Source: Azoarcus sp. | GTDB taxonomy: Bacteria; Pseudomonadota; Gammaproteobacteria; Burkholderiales; Rhodocyclaceae | Assembly: GCA_031272995.1 (NCBI GenBank) | Contig: JAISSY010000016.1 | Location: forward strand, 1 to 42,359 | Direction: 5' to 3' | DNA length: 42,359 bases | Part shown: positions 25,523-33,897 of the stretch, one piece after another | How positions within the stretch are numbered: position 1 is the first letter of the stretch | How the letters are laid out: every line of letters begins with the position of its first letter | Notes under the pieces: generated by a model | The model's database searches: none | Told to the model about the DNA's origin: nothing | What the model saw: only the letters and a program-made list of their open reading frames with translations | Made by a program: the position numbers and the translations under genes

Positions 25523-27805
25523 TTATTCGGCGTCGGTCAGACGCGAACGCCCGCGCGCTTCTTCTGCGAGGCGGATTTCTTTGATCTTCTGCGCCACCAG
25601 CGCGGCGAGGGCTTCTTCATTCATGCCCGGCGCCGCGTGCACGTTGATCGTGATCGCGCCGATGCTGCTGCCCGCCGAGGCCATCGCCCCGGCTCCCCCT
25701 TGCGCCATCGCGCCGGAAGCCATCGCCGGCCCGGTGCTGGCCAGCGTCAGGGCGCCTGCCGCCGCCATCGTGCCAGCGAAGTTGCGCATCAGCGCCAGCG
25801 GCCCGGCGGCGGCGGTGGAAAGACCTTCTTCCAGCCCGGCCATCGTGAAGCCGCCGATCTTCATGAACACCGTCGAGGGCGAGGAAATGCCGAGCTTGTC
25901 GCGCACCCAGTCCGGCATCATTTCGGCGAGGCCCTTGATCTTGTCCATCAGCCACTGCTTCGCCTTGTCGATGCCGGCGCCGATGCCCTCGATGATGCGC
26001 GCGCCGAAGCCGGTGAAGGTGGCGGGCAGCTCGACGCCGAACCAGCTCAGGACGCCCGCGAATGCTTTGTAGAAAATGCCAAGCGGCGACCAGTTGATGA
26101 TCGTCTTGCCGAGCGCGAGGATGCCGTCGGTAAAGAACCACTTGATTCCTTCCCATGCGCGCCCGCACAGGTTTTTGATGTCTTCCCACAGAATCGCGGC
26201 GCCGCCCTTGATGTCCTCCCAGTTGTCGTAGAGGAGGTAGCCGGCGGCGACCAGCAGCCCGATGGCGGCGACGAGCAACCCGACCGGGTTCATCATCCCG
26301 ACAATCGCCGATTTGAGTCCGACCGCTTGCACCATCAAAAACACCGTGCGCAGCTTCGTGATGATGGTGAACAGGGTCAGGAACGGCGAGATCAGCAGGG
26401 AAGCGCCGTATTTGACCGCCAGCAGGCCGACCTTGAAACTCAACAGCCCGACCGCGATCTTGAGCACCTGCCCGACGAGGTCTTTGTTCTCGTTAATCCA
26501 CGCGCCCAGACCGCGCAGCAGGCCGGTGACGGACTGCACCACCTCGCGCAACGGGCCGTCGTTGGTTTCGGTGAGCGAGATCGACAGTTCTTCGTAGGCC
26601 GAAATCAGGGTCTTTATATCGCCCTCGATGTTGTCGGACATGATTTCGGCGGTTTTCCGCGCCGCGCCAGCGGAGTTCTTGACGACGTCGATGTACGGCT
26701 CGATCTTCTTGACGTCATTGAGCAGCGACATCATGCCCGGCGCGGCGCGCGCGCCGAAGATGTCGGTGGCCAGCCCGATCTTTTCCGCGCTCCCCATGCC
26801 CTGCATGGATCTGGACACGTCGGCGAGGATTTCAGGAACCGAGCGCAGATTGCCCTGCGCATCCTTGGTGGCGACGCCGAGTTTGGAGAGCGCCTTCGCG
26901 GCGGCTTTCGGCGGCGACGACAGCCGCGACAGGGTGCTGCGCAGCGCCGTGCCCGCCATGTCCGCCTGAATGCCGGCGTTGCCGAGCAGGCCGGCCATCG
27001 CGGCGGATTCTTCCAGCGACATGCCGGCGGCGGCGGCGACCGGCCCCATGTACTTCATCGTCTGCGACAGCATTTCCAGATCGACGTTCGAGGTGGTGAA
27101 TGCCTTCGTCAACGTGTCGGAAATGCGCCCCATTTGCCCGGCATCCAGCCCGTAGGCGGTCTGGATGTTCGAGGCGATGTCGGCGGTGCGTTGCAGGTCG
27201 AGTCCGCTCGCTTTCGCCAGATCGAGCGTGCTCGGCATCGACTTGAGAATCTGCTCAGGCGTCAGACCCGCCATCGCCAGAAAACCCTGCGCCTGCCCTG
27301 CTTCCGAGGCGGTGAAGGATGTCGTCGCCCCCAGCTCGCGCGCCTGCGCCTGCAGCGCCTTCATCTGCGGGGAGTTCTTGTCGAGCCGGGTGAGGGCCTG
27401 AACTTTCGACATCGAGGCCTCGAATTCGATTCCGACCTGAATCGGGCGCGTGGCCAGATAGGCGATCGCCGCCGTCTCCATCATTTTCCCGCGCAGATCG
27501 GCGCGCTTGGCGGCGTTCGCCGCCTGTGCCGCCTGCGCCCGACCGAGGGCGGCGGTGCGCGCTTTCAGGCGCTCGATGACCTGCCCCTGCCGTTCATATT
27601 CGCGCGTCAAGTGGGCGACGTGGCTGATCGGGCCTTTATCGGCCATCACCTTCTGCAGCGTCTTGCCGAGGTCGCGCTGGCGGGCCTGCAGGTCGCGGGT
27701 GACTTTCGCCGCGCGCTGCATCGTTTTCTGCAGATTGCCGAAAACACCGAGCGCGGCGCCAGCGGCTGCCCCGATCTTGATCGAAAGCGAGAGCGTCTGC
27801 GACAT
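25523..27805 (-). CDS. Tail tape measure protein
   Basis: 760 aa; FEASMSKVQALTRLDKNSPQMKALQAQARELGATTSFTASEAGQAQGFLAMAGL typical TMP motif. Confidence 0.95.
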   Translation of the reverse strand: MSQTLSLSIKIGAAAGAALGVFGNLQKTMQRAAKVTRDLQARQRDLGKTLQKVMADKGPISHVAHLTREYERQGQVIERLKARTAALGRAQAAQAANAAKRADLRGKMMETAAIAYLATRPIQVGIEFEASMSKVQALTRLDKNSPQMKALQAQARELGATTSFTASEAGQAQGFLAMAGLTPEQILKSMPSTLDLAKASGLDLQRTADIASNIQTAYGLDAGQMGRISDTLTKAFTTSNVDLEMLSQTMKYMGPVAAAAGMSLEESAAMAGLLGNAGIQADMAGTALRSTLSRLSSPPKAAAKALSKLGVATKDAQGNLRSVPEILADVSRSMQGMGSAEKIGLATDIFGARAAPGMMSLLNDVKKIEPYIDVVKNSAGAARKTAEIMSDNIEGDIKTLISAYEELSISLTETNDGPLREVVQSVTGLLRGLGAWINENKDLVGQVLKIAVGLLSFKVGLLAVKYGASLLISPFLTLFTIITKLRTVFLMVQAVGLKSAIVGMMNPVGLLVAAIGLLVAAGYLLYDNWEDIKGGAAILWEDIKNLCGRAWEGIKWFFTDGILALGKTIINWSPLGIFYKAFAGVLSWFGVELPATFTGFGARIIEGIGAGIDKAKQWLMDKIKGLAEMMPDWVRDKLGISSPSTVFMKIGGFTMAGLEEGLSTAAAGPLALMRNFAGTMAAAGALTLASTGPAMASGAMAQGGAGAMASAGSSIGAITINVHAAPGMNEEALAALVAQKIKEIRLAEEARGRSRLTDAE

Positions 27806-27847
27806 TTCGCGGCCTGCGGCGGGTTTTCGGCTGCCTCTTGCCCGGTG

Positions 27848-28498
27848 TTACTGCGCCAGCGCGGCGGCGGCGCGGAACAGTTGATCGAGCTGCGCGGCGT
27901 CGAGGTGAAGCGCCGAGGCGATGGCGGCGACGAGCGGGCTGTCGCGGTAGACCGTGGCGGCATATTCCCACTCAATCTGCGCCACCTCGCCCTCGACGCC
28001 CGTCATGGCGGCGACGGCCTGATCGGCCTGCGTGAGTTGCCCGTCGGCGTGCAGCGCCAGCCGGAACTGCAAGAGCGACACGGCATCAGGCGGCGGCAGG
28101 TCTTCGAGCACCCAGTCGCTGCCGTTCCACACCGCGTGCTTGCCCGGCGTCGGCGCGGGCGGTTCCTTGTCTGTGGTATTCGGCGCGACCTCGCTGATCG
28201 GCCCGACCTCTTTCACCTCGACGAGCTGGCCGGTTTCGGTCGAATAGCGTTTGTCCTTGCGGTGATCCTCGACCAGTTCCCATTCGGCCTCATGATTCTC
28301 GACCGTCAGCCGGCCTTCGGCCTTCTTCACCCGCGCGACGAAGCCCGCCGGGACGGTGGGCGGCTCGTTGCCCACCGAATATGCCGGGAACAGGTACTGG
28401 ACGTCCTTTTTCCTGACACTTTCAAGCGGGTCGATGAACGCTTCGGTGGGGCCGATGTAGAGTCCGGTCGTGGGGTCGAACGAATAGACGGTTGACAT
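27848..28498 (-). CDS. Putative tail fibre assembly (Tfa-like) protein
   Basis: MSTVYSFDPTTGLYIGPTEAFIDPLE..GKHAVWNGSDWVLEDLP; start trimmed to 28498. Confidence 0.6.
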   Translation of the reverse strand: MSTVYSFDPTTGLYIGPTEAFIDPLESVRKKDVQYLFPAYSVGNEPPTVPAGFVARVKKAEGRLTVENHEAEWELVEDHRKDKRYSTETGQLVEVKEVGPISEVAPNTTDKEPPAPTPGKHAVWNGSDWVLEDLPPPDAVSLLQFRLALHADGQLTQADQAVAAMTGVEGEVAQIEWEYAATVYRDSPLVAAIASALHLDAAQLDQLFRAAAALAQ

Positions 28499-28556
28499 TT
28501 TCGCTCCCGAAATAAATTCTATCTTGCCCCCCGGATAATCGCTCGCCATGCGGTTT

Positions 28557-28581
28557 TGTTGTAAAGCCCCGCAATACAACA
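28557..28581. promoter_or_regulatory. Candidate Ogr-binding site, upstream of Tfa-like/tape measure operon
   Basis: TGTTGTA-aagccccgcaa-TACAACA. Confidence 0.7.
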
Positions 28582-28620
28582 ATTGCGGGCACGGCGGACA
28601 CCCATCGCGCCCGCGCGCGC

Positions 28621-29547
28621 TCATTTCGCCGCCTTCCTCCGCCGCCGCCGTCGCCTGCGCAGCGACAAGTGCCGCCAGCGCCCTTCGGCGCGCGACAGCC
28701 CGCGATCATCGTGATAGAGCGCCGTCGTTGCAGGGCGCTTGTGACCCAAGAGCGTCTGGGTGTCGATGCCCTGCGAGCTGTAGAGCCGCTCAGACAACGA
28801 CCGACATTCCGCCAGGCTCGGCGTCGTGTGCTCCGGGTGTCGCCAGCGTTTCACCGCCAGGGCGAACGCCGACGTGAAAGCCTTCGAGAGCATCCCCACC
28901 GACACCGGCGCGCCGGTGCTCTTTCTGAGCAGCGTCTCGCCGGGCGGCTCGTAGGCGCGGCAAAGCTCGATGACATCGCCCAACGTCATCTTGATCGCCC
29001 GCAGCTTGAGGTCGAGCGGCAGCGCGATCCGCGCCCCGGTCTTGACCTGCTCGACGTGCAGATACCCACCCCACACATCCGCGAAGCGCATCTTCACGAG
29101 GTCGCTGCGCCGCTGCCCGGTCACGAGCGCCAGCACCGCCAAGAGCCGCCGCCACTTCGCGCGCTCTCCAGCCAGCACCGCCTGCGTGCGCCGCCAGTGC
29201 CGAATCGACAGCCTAGCGCGGCGGACGTGGTAGGGGAGCGGCTTCACGTGCATCGCCGGGTTCTTGTCGAGCGCCCCGGCGCTCACGGCCTCCGCGAACA
29301 TATCCCGCGCGACGACGAGCAGCCGCTGCGCCCGGCTCTGTTGTCCTGCTTCCCACACCGCGCGCATCGCCTGCGCCACATGCACCGGCCTCACCTTCCT
29401 CAGCCGCCGATCCGGCCCGATGGCCCTGCAAAGGTCTTTCGAGCATTTCGCCCGCTCGTCCAACGTCGCGGCGGCGAGGTTTCGCAGCCGGACGATTCGC
29501 ATGTACTCGCGCCGCCACTTGCGCATCGTCATGTCCTTTTTGCTCAT
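28621..29547 (-). CDS. Lambda-Int-like tyrosine recombinase, candidate shufflon recombinase
   Basis: TGQRRSDLVKMRFADV..LAECRSLSERLYSSQGIDTQTLLGHKRPATTALYHDDRG resembles lambda Int FHELRSLSARLYEKQ..LLGHKSDTMASQYRDDRG; sits beside tail-fibre cassettes. Confidence 0.9.
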   Translation of the reverse strand: MSKKDMTMRKWRREYMRIVRLRNLAAATLDERAKCSKDLCRAIGPDRRLRKVRPVHVAQAMRAVWEAGQQSRAQRLLVVARDMFAEAVSAGALDKNPAMHVKPLPYHVRRARLSIRHWRRTQAVLAGERAKWRRLLAVLALVTGQRRSDLVKMRFADVWGGYLHVEQVKTGARIALPLDLKLRAIKMTLGDVIELCRAYEPPGETLLRKSTGAPVSVGMLSKAFTSAFALAVKRWRHPEHTTPSLAECRSLSERLYSSQGIDTQTLLGHKRPATTALYHDDRGLSRAEGRWRHLSLRRRRRRRRKAAK

Positions 29548-29588
29548 GATGCCCTCCTGTTAAAGAGAGGGCAGCGTGAGGCAAGCAT

Positions 29589-29608
29589 GACTTGCGCGAG
29601 CGGTATCC
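29589..29608 (+). repeat. Shufflon crossover site 1
   Basis: gacttgcgcgagcggtatcc. Confidence 0.85.
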
Positions 29609-29834
29609 ACGGGTATCAGGGCCGAACCATTTATTCGGCACCGCCGAGTCGGATATGCTCGGCAGCCACACGCATACTGGATATGCAGATGCCGGATTTC
29701 AGGGGAAACCATCTGGCGACGCTGCGCTACGCTCGATCACGTACGGAACCACGCAGGTTCCTGCGACATTTGCAACTGGCGGCGCCGAGACGCGCCCGCT
29801 CACGACCGTCGAACTAGGCGTCGTCAAATTCTGA
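29589..29834 (+). other. Silent tail-fibre 3' cassette A (inverted relative to the fibre gene)
   Basis: DLRERYPRVSGPNHLFGTAESDMLGSHTHTGYAD...ETRPLTTVELGVVKF*. Confidence 0.88.
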
Positions 29835-29840
29835 CGGCAC

Positions 29841-29860
29841 GACTTGCGCGAGCGGTATCC
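29841..29860 (+). repeat. Shufflon crossover site 2
   Basis: gacttgcgcgagcggtatcc. Confidence 0.85.
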
Positions 29861-30146
29861 GAGGGCGGCAGGGCCGGGGCACCTATTCGGGGTGGCCGAG
29901 GGCGATGCGATTCGCAATATTCACGGCGATTTCAGCATGTACTTCTTAACTGGCGATTACGGCGAAGCCGAAAACAACGACACATCCCCCGTATACACCC
30001 TCCGCGCGACGGCGCGCGCAGCCATCACGCCCGACAGCGCGGGCGGGTTCCATCACAAAGCCAGATTCAATGCCGCTCGCCAGGTTCCGACCGCAGACGA
30101 GAACCGCCCCCTTTCCACTGTTGAACTCGGTGTCGTGAAGTTCTAG
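29841..30146 (+). other. Silent tail-fibre 3' cassette B (inverted relative to the fibre gene)
   Basis: DLRERYPRAAGPGHLFGVAEGDAIRNIHGDFSMYF...ENRPLSTVELGVVKF*. Confidence 0.88.
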
Positions 30147-30149
30147 CAT

Positions 30150-30169
30150 GACTTGCGGGGGCGGTTCCC
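30150..30169 (+). repeat. Shufflon crossover site 3
   Basis: gacttgcgggggcggttccc (diverged copy). Confidence 0.75.
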
Positions 30170-30449
30170 GCGAGCCGCCGGGCCAGCGCATTTATTCGGC
30201 GCGGCAGAAGGTGACGCAATCCGAAACATCACCGCAAATCTCCACGGAGCGATGGTCTATGTGCGCGCCTCTGAGTCGGCGCCGGCCGCTGATGGCGCGT
30301 TCGTATTGAGCACGTATGGAGCAATTTCTCAAAACGGCGCGGGCGAAGCACACGGTTCGGGACTTGGTTTCGATGCAAGTCTCGTCGTTCCCGTTGCTGG
30401 CGAGAACCGCCCCGTGAGTACTGTTGAACTTGGAGTGGTGAAGTTCTAA
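30150..30449 (+). other. Silent tail-fibre 3' cassette C (inverted relative to the fibre gene)
   Basis: DLRGRFPRAAGPAHLFGAAEGDAIRNITANLHGAM...ENRPVSTVELGVVKF*. Confidence 0.88.
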
Positions 30450-30697
30450 AACTTTACGGTGCCGAGTTCGACGGTGGCGGGCGGGCGCGCTTCGTCGCCA
30501 GCATTAGAAATCGAATGTAATTCGTATGTGTTCCACTCCGGCTCTAAGTCTGAAATCAGCAATTTTTTGGGTGTACCTGTGCCCATCCCGACATTGAGCC
30601 ATTTCACAACTATATCCGCCGATTTGTTTTGACTCGCTTCCGCTGCGCCGAATTGGTGGTTCGACCCGGCGGCGCGTAGGAACCGCTCGCGCAAGTC
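30446..30697 (-). other. Silent tail-fibre 3' cassette D (same orientation as the fibre gene, tail-to-tail with C)
   Basis: DLRERFLRAAGSNHQFGAAEASQNKSADIVVKWLN...EARPPATVELGTVKF*. Confidence 0.88.
30678..30697 (-). repeat. Shufflon crossover site 4
   Basis: minus strand gacttgcgcgagcggttcct. Confidence 0.8.
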
Positions 30698-30703
30698 ATG
30701 CTG

Positions 30704-31894
30704 TCAGAACTTCGCGGCACCAAAGAAAACCGTACTCAGTGGTCGATTCTCGTTTGCACTGCCTGCTGCAACTGGCCCGGACAGAGTCGAAACCCACGGA
30801 TATGGCGGAGTCGGGTTGTAAGCTCCGATAACCCATTTGCCTGCATCTGTTCCGTCCTTAAAAGTGTTGGCGTCACACATGGTGGCGTCATGGAGGTGAC
30901 TCTTAACCGCGTCGCTCTCGGCAACACCGAATAAATGCCCCGGCCCGGCGGCGCGTGGATAACGCTCGCGCAAGTCATACACGTCGAAAATGTCACCGCC
31001 ATGATCCGCGACGAGGATTTCCCCCGCGACAAACAAATCCGGGGCCACAACACGGCCATGATGGAGCGCCCAATTCCACAGCGCGGCGTAAGTCGTCTTC
31101 GATAGCCCCGTCGCGCCGGTGGCGACGTAGCCCGCGCGTGGTACGGGTTGCGAATCGAGCATGAACTTCCCGACCAGCCGGCTCGCGTAGCCGTGATAAT
31201 TCGCGCCGTTGGCCGAAAAATGCTGGAACGTCATCCAGTCGTTATAGTCAGGGTGCCAAATTGGCCCGACATCGTGGTCGGGCAGCTCGTCGCCGGATTT
31301 CAGGAAGATGGCGCGGTTGCTTTCGAGCGCTGTCAAGCGGTTGAGGATGATCGGGTGCGAATCCTCGCCAGCGTCGTGTCCGGCAATCGCTTGCGCGACG
31401 CTCTCTTGCGTGGCTACCACCACCGATGGGTCGACGATGAGATTGACGACCTCGGCGTTGCCGATCTGCACGATCATGCGAATCGCTAGGTCTTTCGCGA
31501 CGCCTTCGGCAAGCACCGGCTTGTATGTTTCGGGGAAGTTGCCGACGGCGAGCAGCTTTTCGCCGGGATTCGTTGCCGTCTCGGCGTAGTTGTCGCTGTT
31601 TAGGCCGCCGATGAGGCCGATCTCGCGGATCGTCCATCCGCCGACGTTCGCCGGAATGACCGCCTCGACGACAAGCCAGTCTTCGTTGTCAGGGTCGCGG
31701 GCAATCGAGGAGATGCCCACTCGATAGACCTCGTGCACCAGTTCGGTCATCGCTTCGGTCGGCACCACCGGCGAGCCGCCGCCATCGCCGAAAACCATGT
31801 GCGTGAGCGGAACGGCGACGCCCCAGACCGGGCTGGCGACGGCATCGGCGGCGCCGAGGTGGGTGAGAAGGGTGTGGTAGTTATTGGCGGGCAT
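30704..31894 (-). CDS. Tail fibre/collar protein with currently expressed cassette E
   Basis: 396 aa; N-terminal P2 H-like region (FGDGGGSPVVPTEAMTELVHEVYR); C-terminal cassette DLRERYPRAAGPGHLFGVAESDAVKSHLHDATM...ENRPLSTVFFGAAKF*. Confidence 0.9.
   Translation of the reverse strand: MPANNYHTLLTHLGAADAVASPVWGVAVPLTHMVFGDGGGSPVVPTEAMTELVHEVYRVGISSIARDPDNEDWLVVEAVIPANVGGWTIREIGLIGGLNSDNYAETATNPGEKLLAVGNFPETYKPVLAEGVAKDLAIRMIVQIGNAEVVNLIVDPSVVVATQESVAQAIAGHDAGEDSHPIILNRLTALESNRAIFLKSGDELPDHDVGPIWHPDYNDWMTFQHFSANGANYHGYASRLVGKFMLDSQPVPRAGYVATGATGLSKTTYAALWNWALHHGRVVAPDLFVAGEILVADHGGDIFDVYDLRERYPRAAGPGHLFGVAESDAVKSHLHDATMCDANTFKDGTDAGKWVIGAYNPTPPYPWVSTLSGPVAAGSANENRPLSTVFFGAAKF
30957..30976 (-). 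repeat. Shufflon crossover site 5 (inside the tail-fibre gene)
   Basis: minus strand gacttgcgcgagcgttatcc, constant/variable boundary. Confidence 0.85.
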
Positions 31895-32528
31895 GAGAGA
31901 CCTCGTTTTTCGGGTAGACGGTGGTCACGCTCCACGCGTGAACGCCGATACCGACGTCGATGCCGGTGTCGGGCGCGTCGGCTTCTTCGATCTGATTCGG
32001 ATAGACGGTGGCGGCCTCGCCGCAGAGCACCGCGAAGGCGGCGCGCGGGCGGCAGTAAGTTGCGCCGACCATGTGCATGGTGAAGTGGCTCCTCGCCGGC
32101 TTCACGGCGGCGATCTGGCGCTCGATGGCGAGCTGCGCGGCGAGGTCGATGCCACGGTCGTCGACCTCGACCTCGGCGACGAAGGTGTGCGGCACGCCGG
32201 GCGGGGTGGCCTGCCACCATTCGACTAGCCGTCCGGTGTGACCGAGGGCGACGAGCGCCTGCTTGACGGCGCCGACCGTGCCCTTTTTTCGGTGGATTTC
32301 GATGCTGGCGGCGATGACCTGCCGCTGCACCTGCTCGTCCCACGCCACGTCCCACTCGTCGACCGACAGCGCCCATCCGAGCCACGGCAGGTTCGGCGCC
32401 GGGCAGCCGAAGGGGTGCCAGAGCGCGGCGATGGCTTCAGGGGCGAGGCGCTCCATCGCCACCGCGTCGACAAGGGCGCGTTCGAGCGGGGTGCTGTTCG
32501 GCGGCAGGAGGCGGCTGGCGTCAGACAT
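31881..32528 (-). CDS. Tail protein I (P2 gpI-like)
   Basis: LLPPNSTPLERALVDAVAMERLAPEAIAALWHPFGCPAPNLPWLGWALSVDEWD. Confidence 0.92.
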   Translation of the reverse strand: MSDASRLLPPNSTPLERALVDAVAMERLAPEAIAALWHPFGCPAPNLPWLGWALSVDEWDVAWDEQVQRQVIAASIEIHRKKGTVGAVKQALVALGHTGRLVEWWQATPPGVPHTFVAEVEVDDRGIDLAAQLAIERQIAAVKPARSHFTMHMVGATYCRPRAAFAVLCGEAATVYPNQIEEADAPDTGIDVGIGVHAWSVTTVYPKNEVSHARQ

Positions 32529-33462
32529 CGGGAGCGCCTGCGAGGGTGATGGTGATGCCGGTGCAGTGCGAAGCGGCGGTGGCGGGCACGACCAGATCGG
32601 TGGCCGGCGACGTGAGGGTGACGTTCTGCACGCCGGACTGGTGCAGCGCGGCGAACAGGCCGGAACGGGTCACGTCGTAGCCGATGCGGCGGGTGGCGGC
32701 AACGTAGGCGGTGACCGCTTCCTGCGCGGCGGTGAGGATGACTTCCGGCGACGGGCCGGGGAACAGGGTGAGCACCGCCTCGACGGCATAGGGTTCGAGC
32801 GTCGCGCCTTGCACCTGGACTTCGTCCGTGAGCGGGCGGATGGTTTCATCGTTGAGGTGCGCGGCGACGGCATCGAGCAGGGCCTGCGTCGGCGTGCCGT
32901 CGCCGGCATTGGCGAGGATGGTGACGACGACCAATCCCGGCGTCGGGCTGGTGACCGAGGCGTCGGCGACGCCGCCGTCGGCGGAAAGGGCGTGGAAGCG
33001 GTAGCTCTCGGACGGGCCGGCGGTGCTCATGCCCTCGATGGCGAGCTGCGCGCGTTCGCGCAGGCGCGCGTCGCTCTCCCAAGTGGGGGCGATGGGCGGG
33101 ATGGCGTCGGGATTGCCGGGATCGACCACCAGCCGCACGACGCCGAACAGGGCGGCGAGCTGATCGAGGTTGCTGCCGGTGGCCGAAGCGAGCTGGCACT
33201 GGCGCGCGGCTTCGTTGATGCGCGCGCGCAGCAGCAGCTCCTGATACGCGGTGGCCTGCAGCAGGATGGCGATCGGCTCGGATTCGAGGTTGATGACCGC
33301 AGCCATCGCGGTGCGATCTTCTTCCGGGTAGAGGTCGAGAAAGCGCGCTTTCAGCTCGGCGAGGATGGTCTCGAAGTCGAGCGTCTCGATCACGTCCGGC
33401 GGGGGCAGGCGCGAGAGGTCGATGCCCGATGCGCGGGAGATTTCGAGATCGGTCGCGGGCAT
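32521..33462 (-). CDS. Baseplate J protein
   Basis: DVIETLDFETILAELKARFLDLYPEEDRTAMAAVINLESEPIAILLQATAYQELLLRARINEAARQCQLASATGSNLDQLAALFGV. Confidence 0.93.
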   Translation of the reverse strand: MPATDLEISRASGIDLSRLPPPDVIETLDFETILAELKARFLDLYPEEDRTAMAAVINLESEPIAILLQATAYQELLLRARINEAARQCQLASATGSNLDQLAALFGVVRLVVDPGNPDAIPPIAPTWESDARLRERAQLAIEGMSTAGPSESYRFHALSADGGVADASVTSPTPGLVVVTILANAGDGTPTQALLDAVAAHLNDETIRPLTDEVQVQGATLEPYAVEAVLTLFPGPSPEVILTAAQEAVTAYVAATRRIGYDVTRSGLFAALHQSGVQNVTLTSPATDLVVPATAASHCTGITITLAGAPDV

Positions 33463-33472
33463 TTGTGCTCCC

Positions 33473-33891
33473 CTAGGTTTTCATTTCCATGCGCACGCGG
33501 GCGCGTTCGTGCCACTCCATCGTCTCCTGCAGGCCAAGGCGTTCAAGCTCCGACAGTGGCCAGTGGAACGAGATCGCCAGATCGGCCCACACATCCTCTA
33601 TGCAGGCGGGGATGCGTCCTCTCGCGCCGACTTCGGCGACAAAAAATCCACCACCTTCGCCCCCAGTTGAAGCAGGTCGGCGGGGTGCAGGCTGGCGCGG
33701 ATTTCCTGCTCGGTGAGCGCCGGCTCGGTGATGCGCGGCAGCGCGGTCGTGAGCGCGTTGGCGTCGAGCGAGGCGAGGTCGATGAGCTTCAATCCGCGCA
33801 GCCAGCCGGTGCCAGTCGGCTCCAGCAGGGTGACGGTGGTGATTTCCTGTTCGCCCCGCTTGAACGGGTGGTCGAGGGTGACGGTTTCCAT
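33473..33891 (-). CDS. gpE+E' tail chaperone fusion by programmed -1 frameshift
   Basis: T_TTT_TTG at 33646-33640 in frame with gpE (GAT TTT TTG TCG); -1 frame continues VAEVGARGRIPACIEDVWADLAISFHWPLSELERLGLQETMEWHERARVRMEMKT. Confidence 0.85.
33598..33891 (-). CDS. Tail assembly protein gpE-like
   Basis: METVTLDHPFKRGEQEITTVTLLEPTGTGWLRGLKLIDLASLDANALTTALPRITEPALTEQEIRASLHPADLLQLGAKVVDFLS. Confidence 0.9.
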   Translation of the reverse strand: METVTLDHPFKRGEQEITTVTLLEPTGTGWLRGLKLIDLASLDANALTTALPRITEPALTEQEIRASLHPADLLQLGAKVVDFLSPKSAREDASPPA

Positions 33892-33897
33892 GTGTTC

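Noticed and set aside
28621-29547. Second integrase implying a nested integrated element in the tail module
   Set aside because: No flanking direct repeat or extra cargo found; surrounding genes form a continuous tail module.
29592-30694. Treating the 80-100 aa ORFs as independent genes
   Set aside because: They lack their own promoters or credible ribosome-binding sites and match the tail-fibre C-terminus from the crossover element onward; they are interpreted as silent cassettes.
28621-31894. Diversity-generating retroelement as the explanation of the repeated tail-fibre ends
   Set aside because: No reverse transcriptase and no VR/TR pair with adenine-specific differences; cassettes differ along their whole cores and are bounded by inverted crossover elements with a recombinase nearby.
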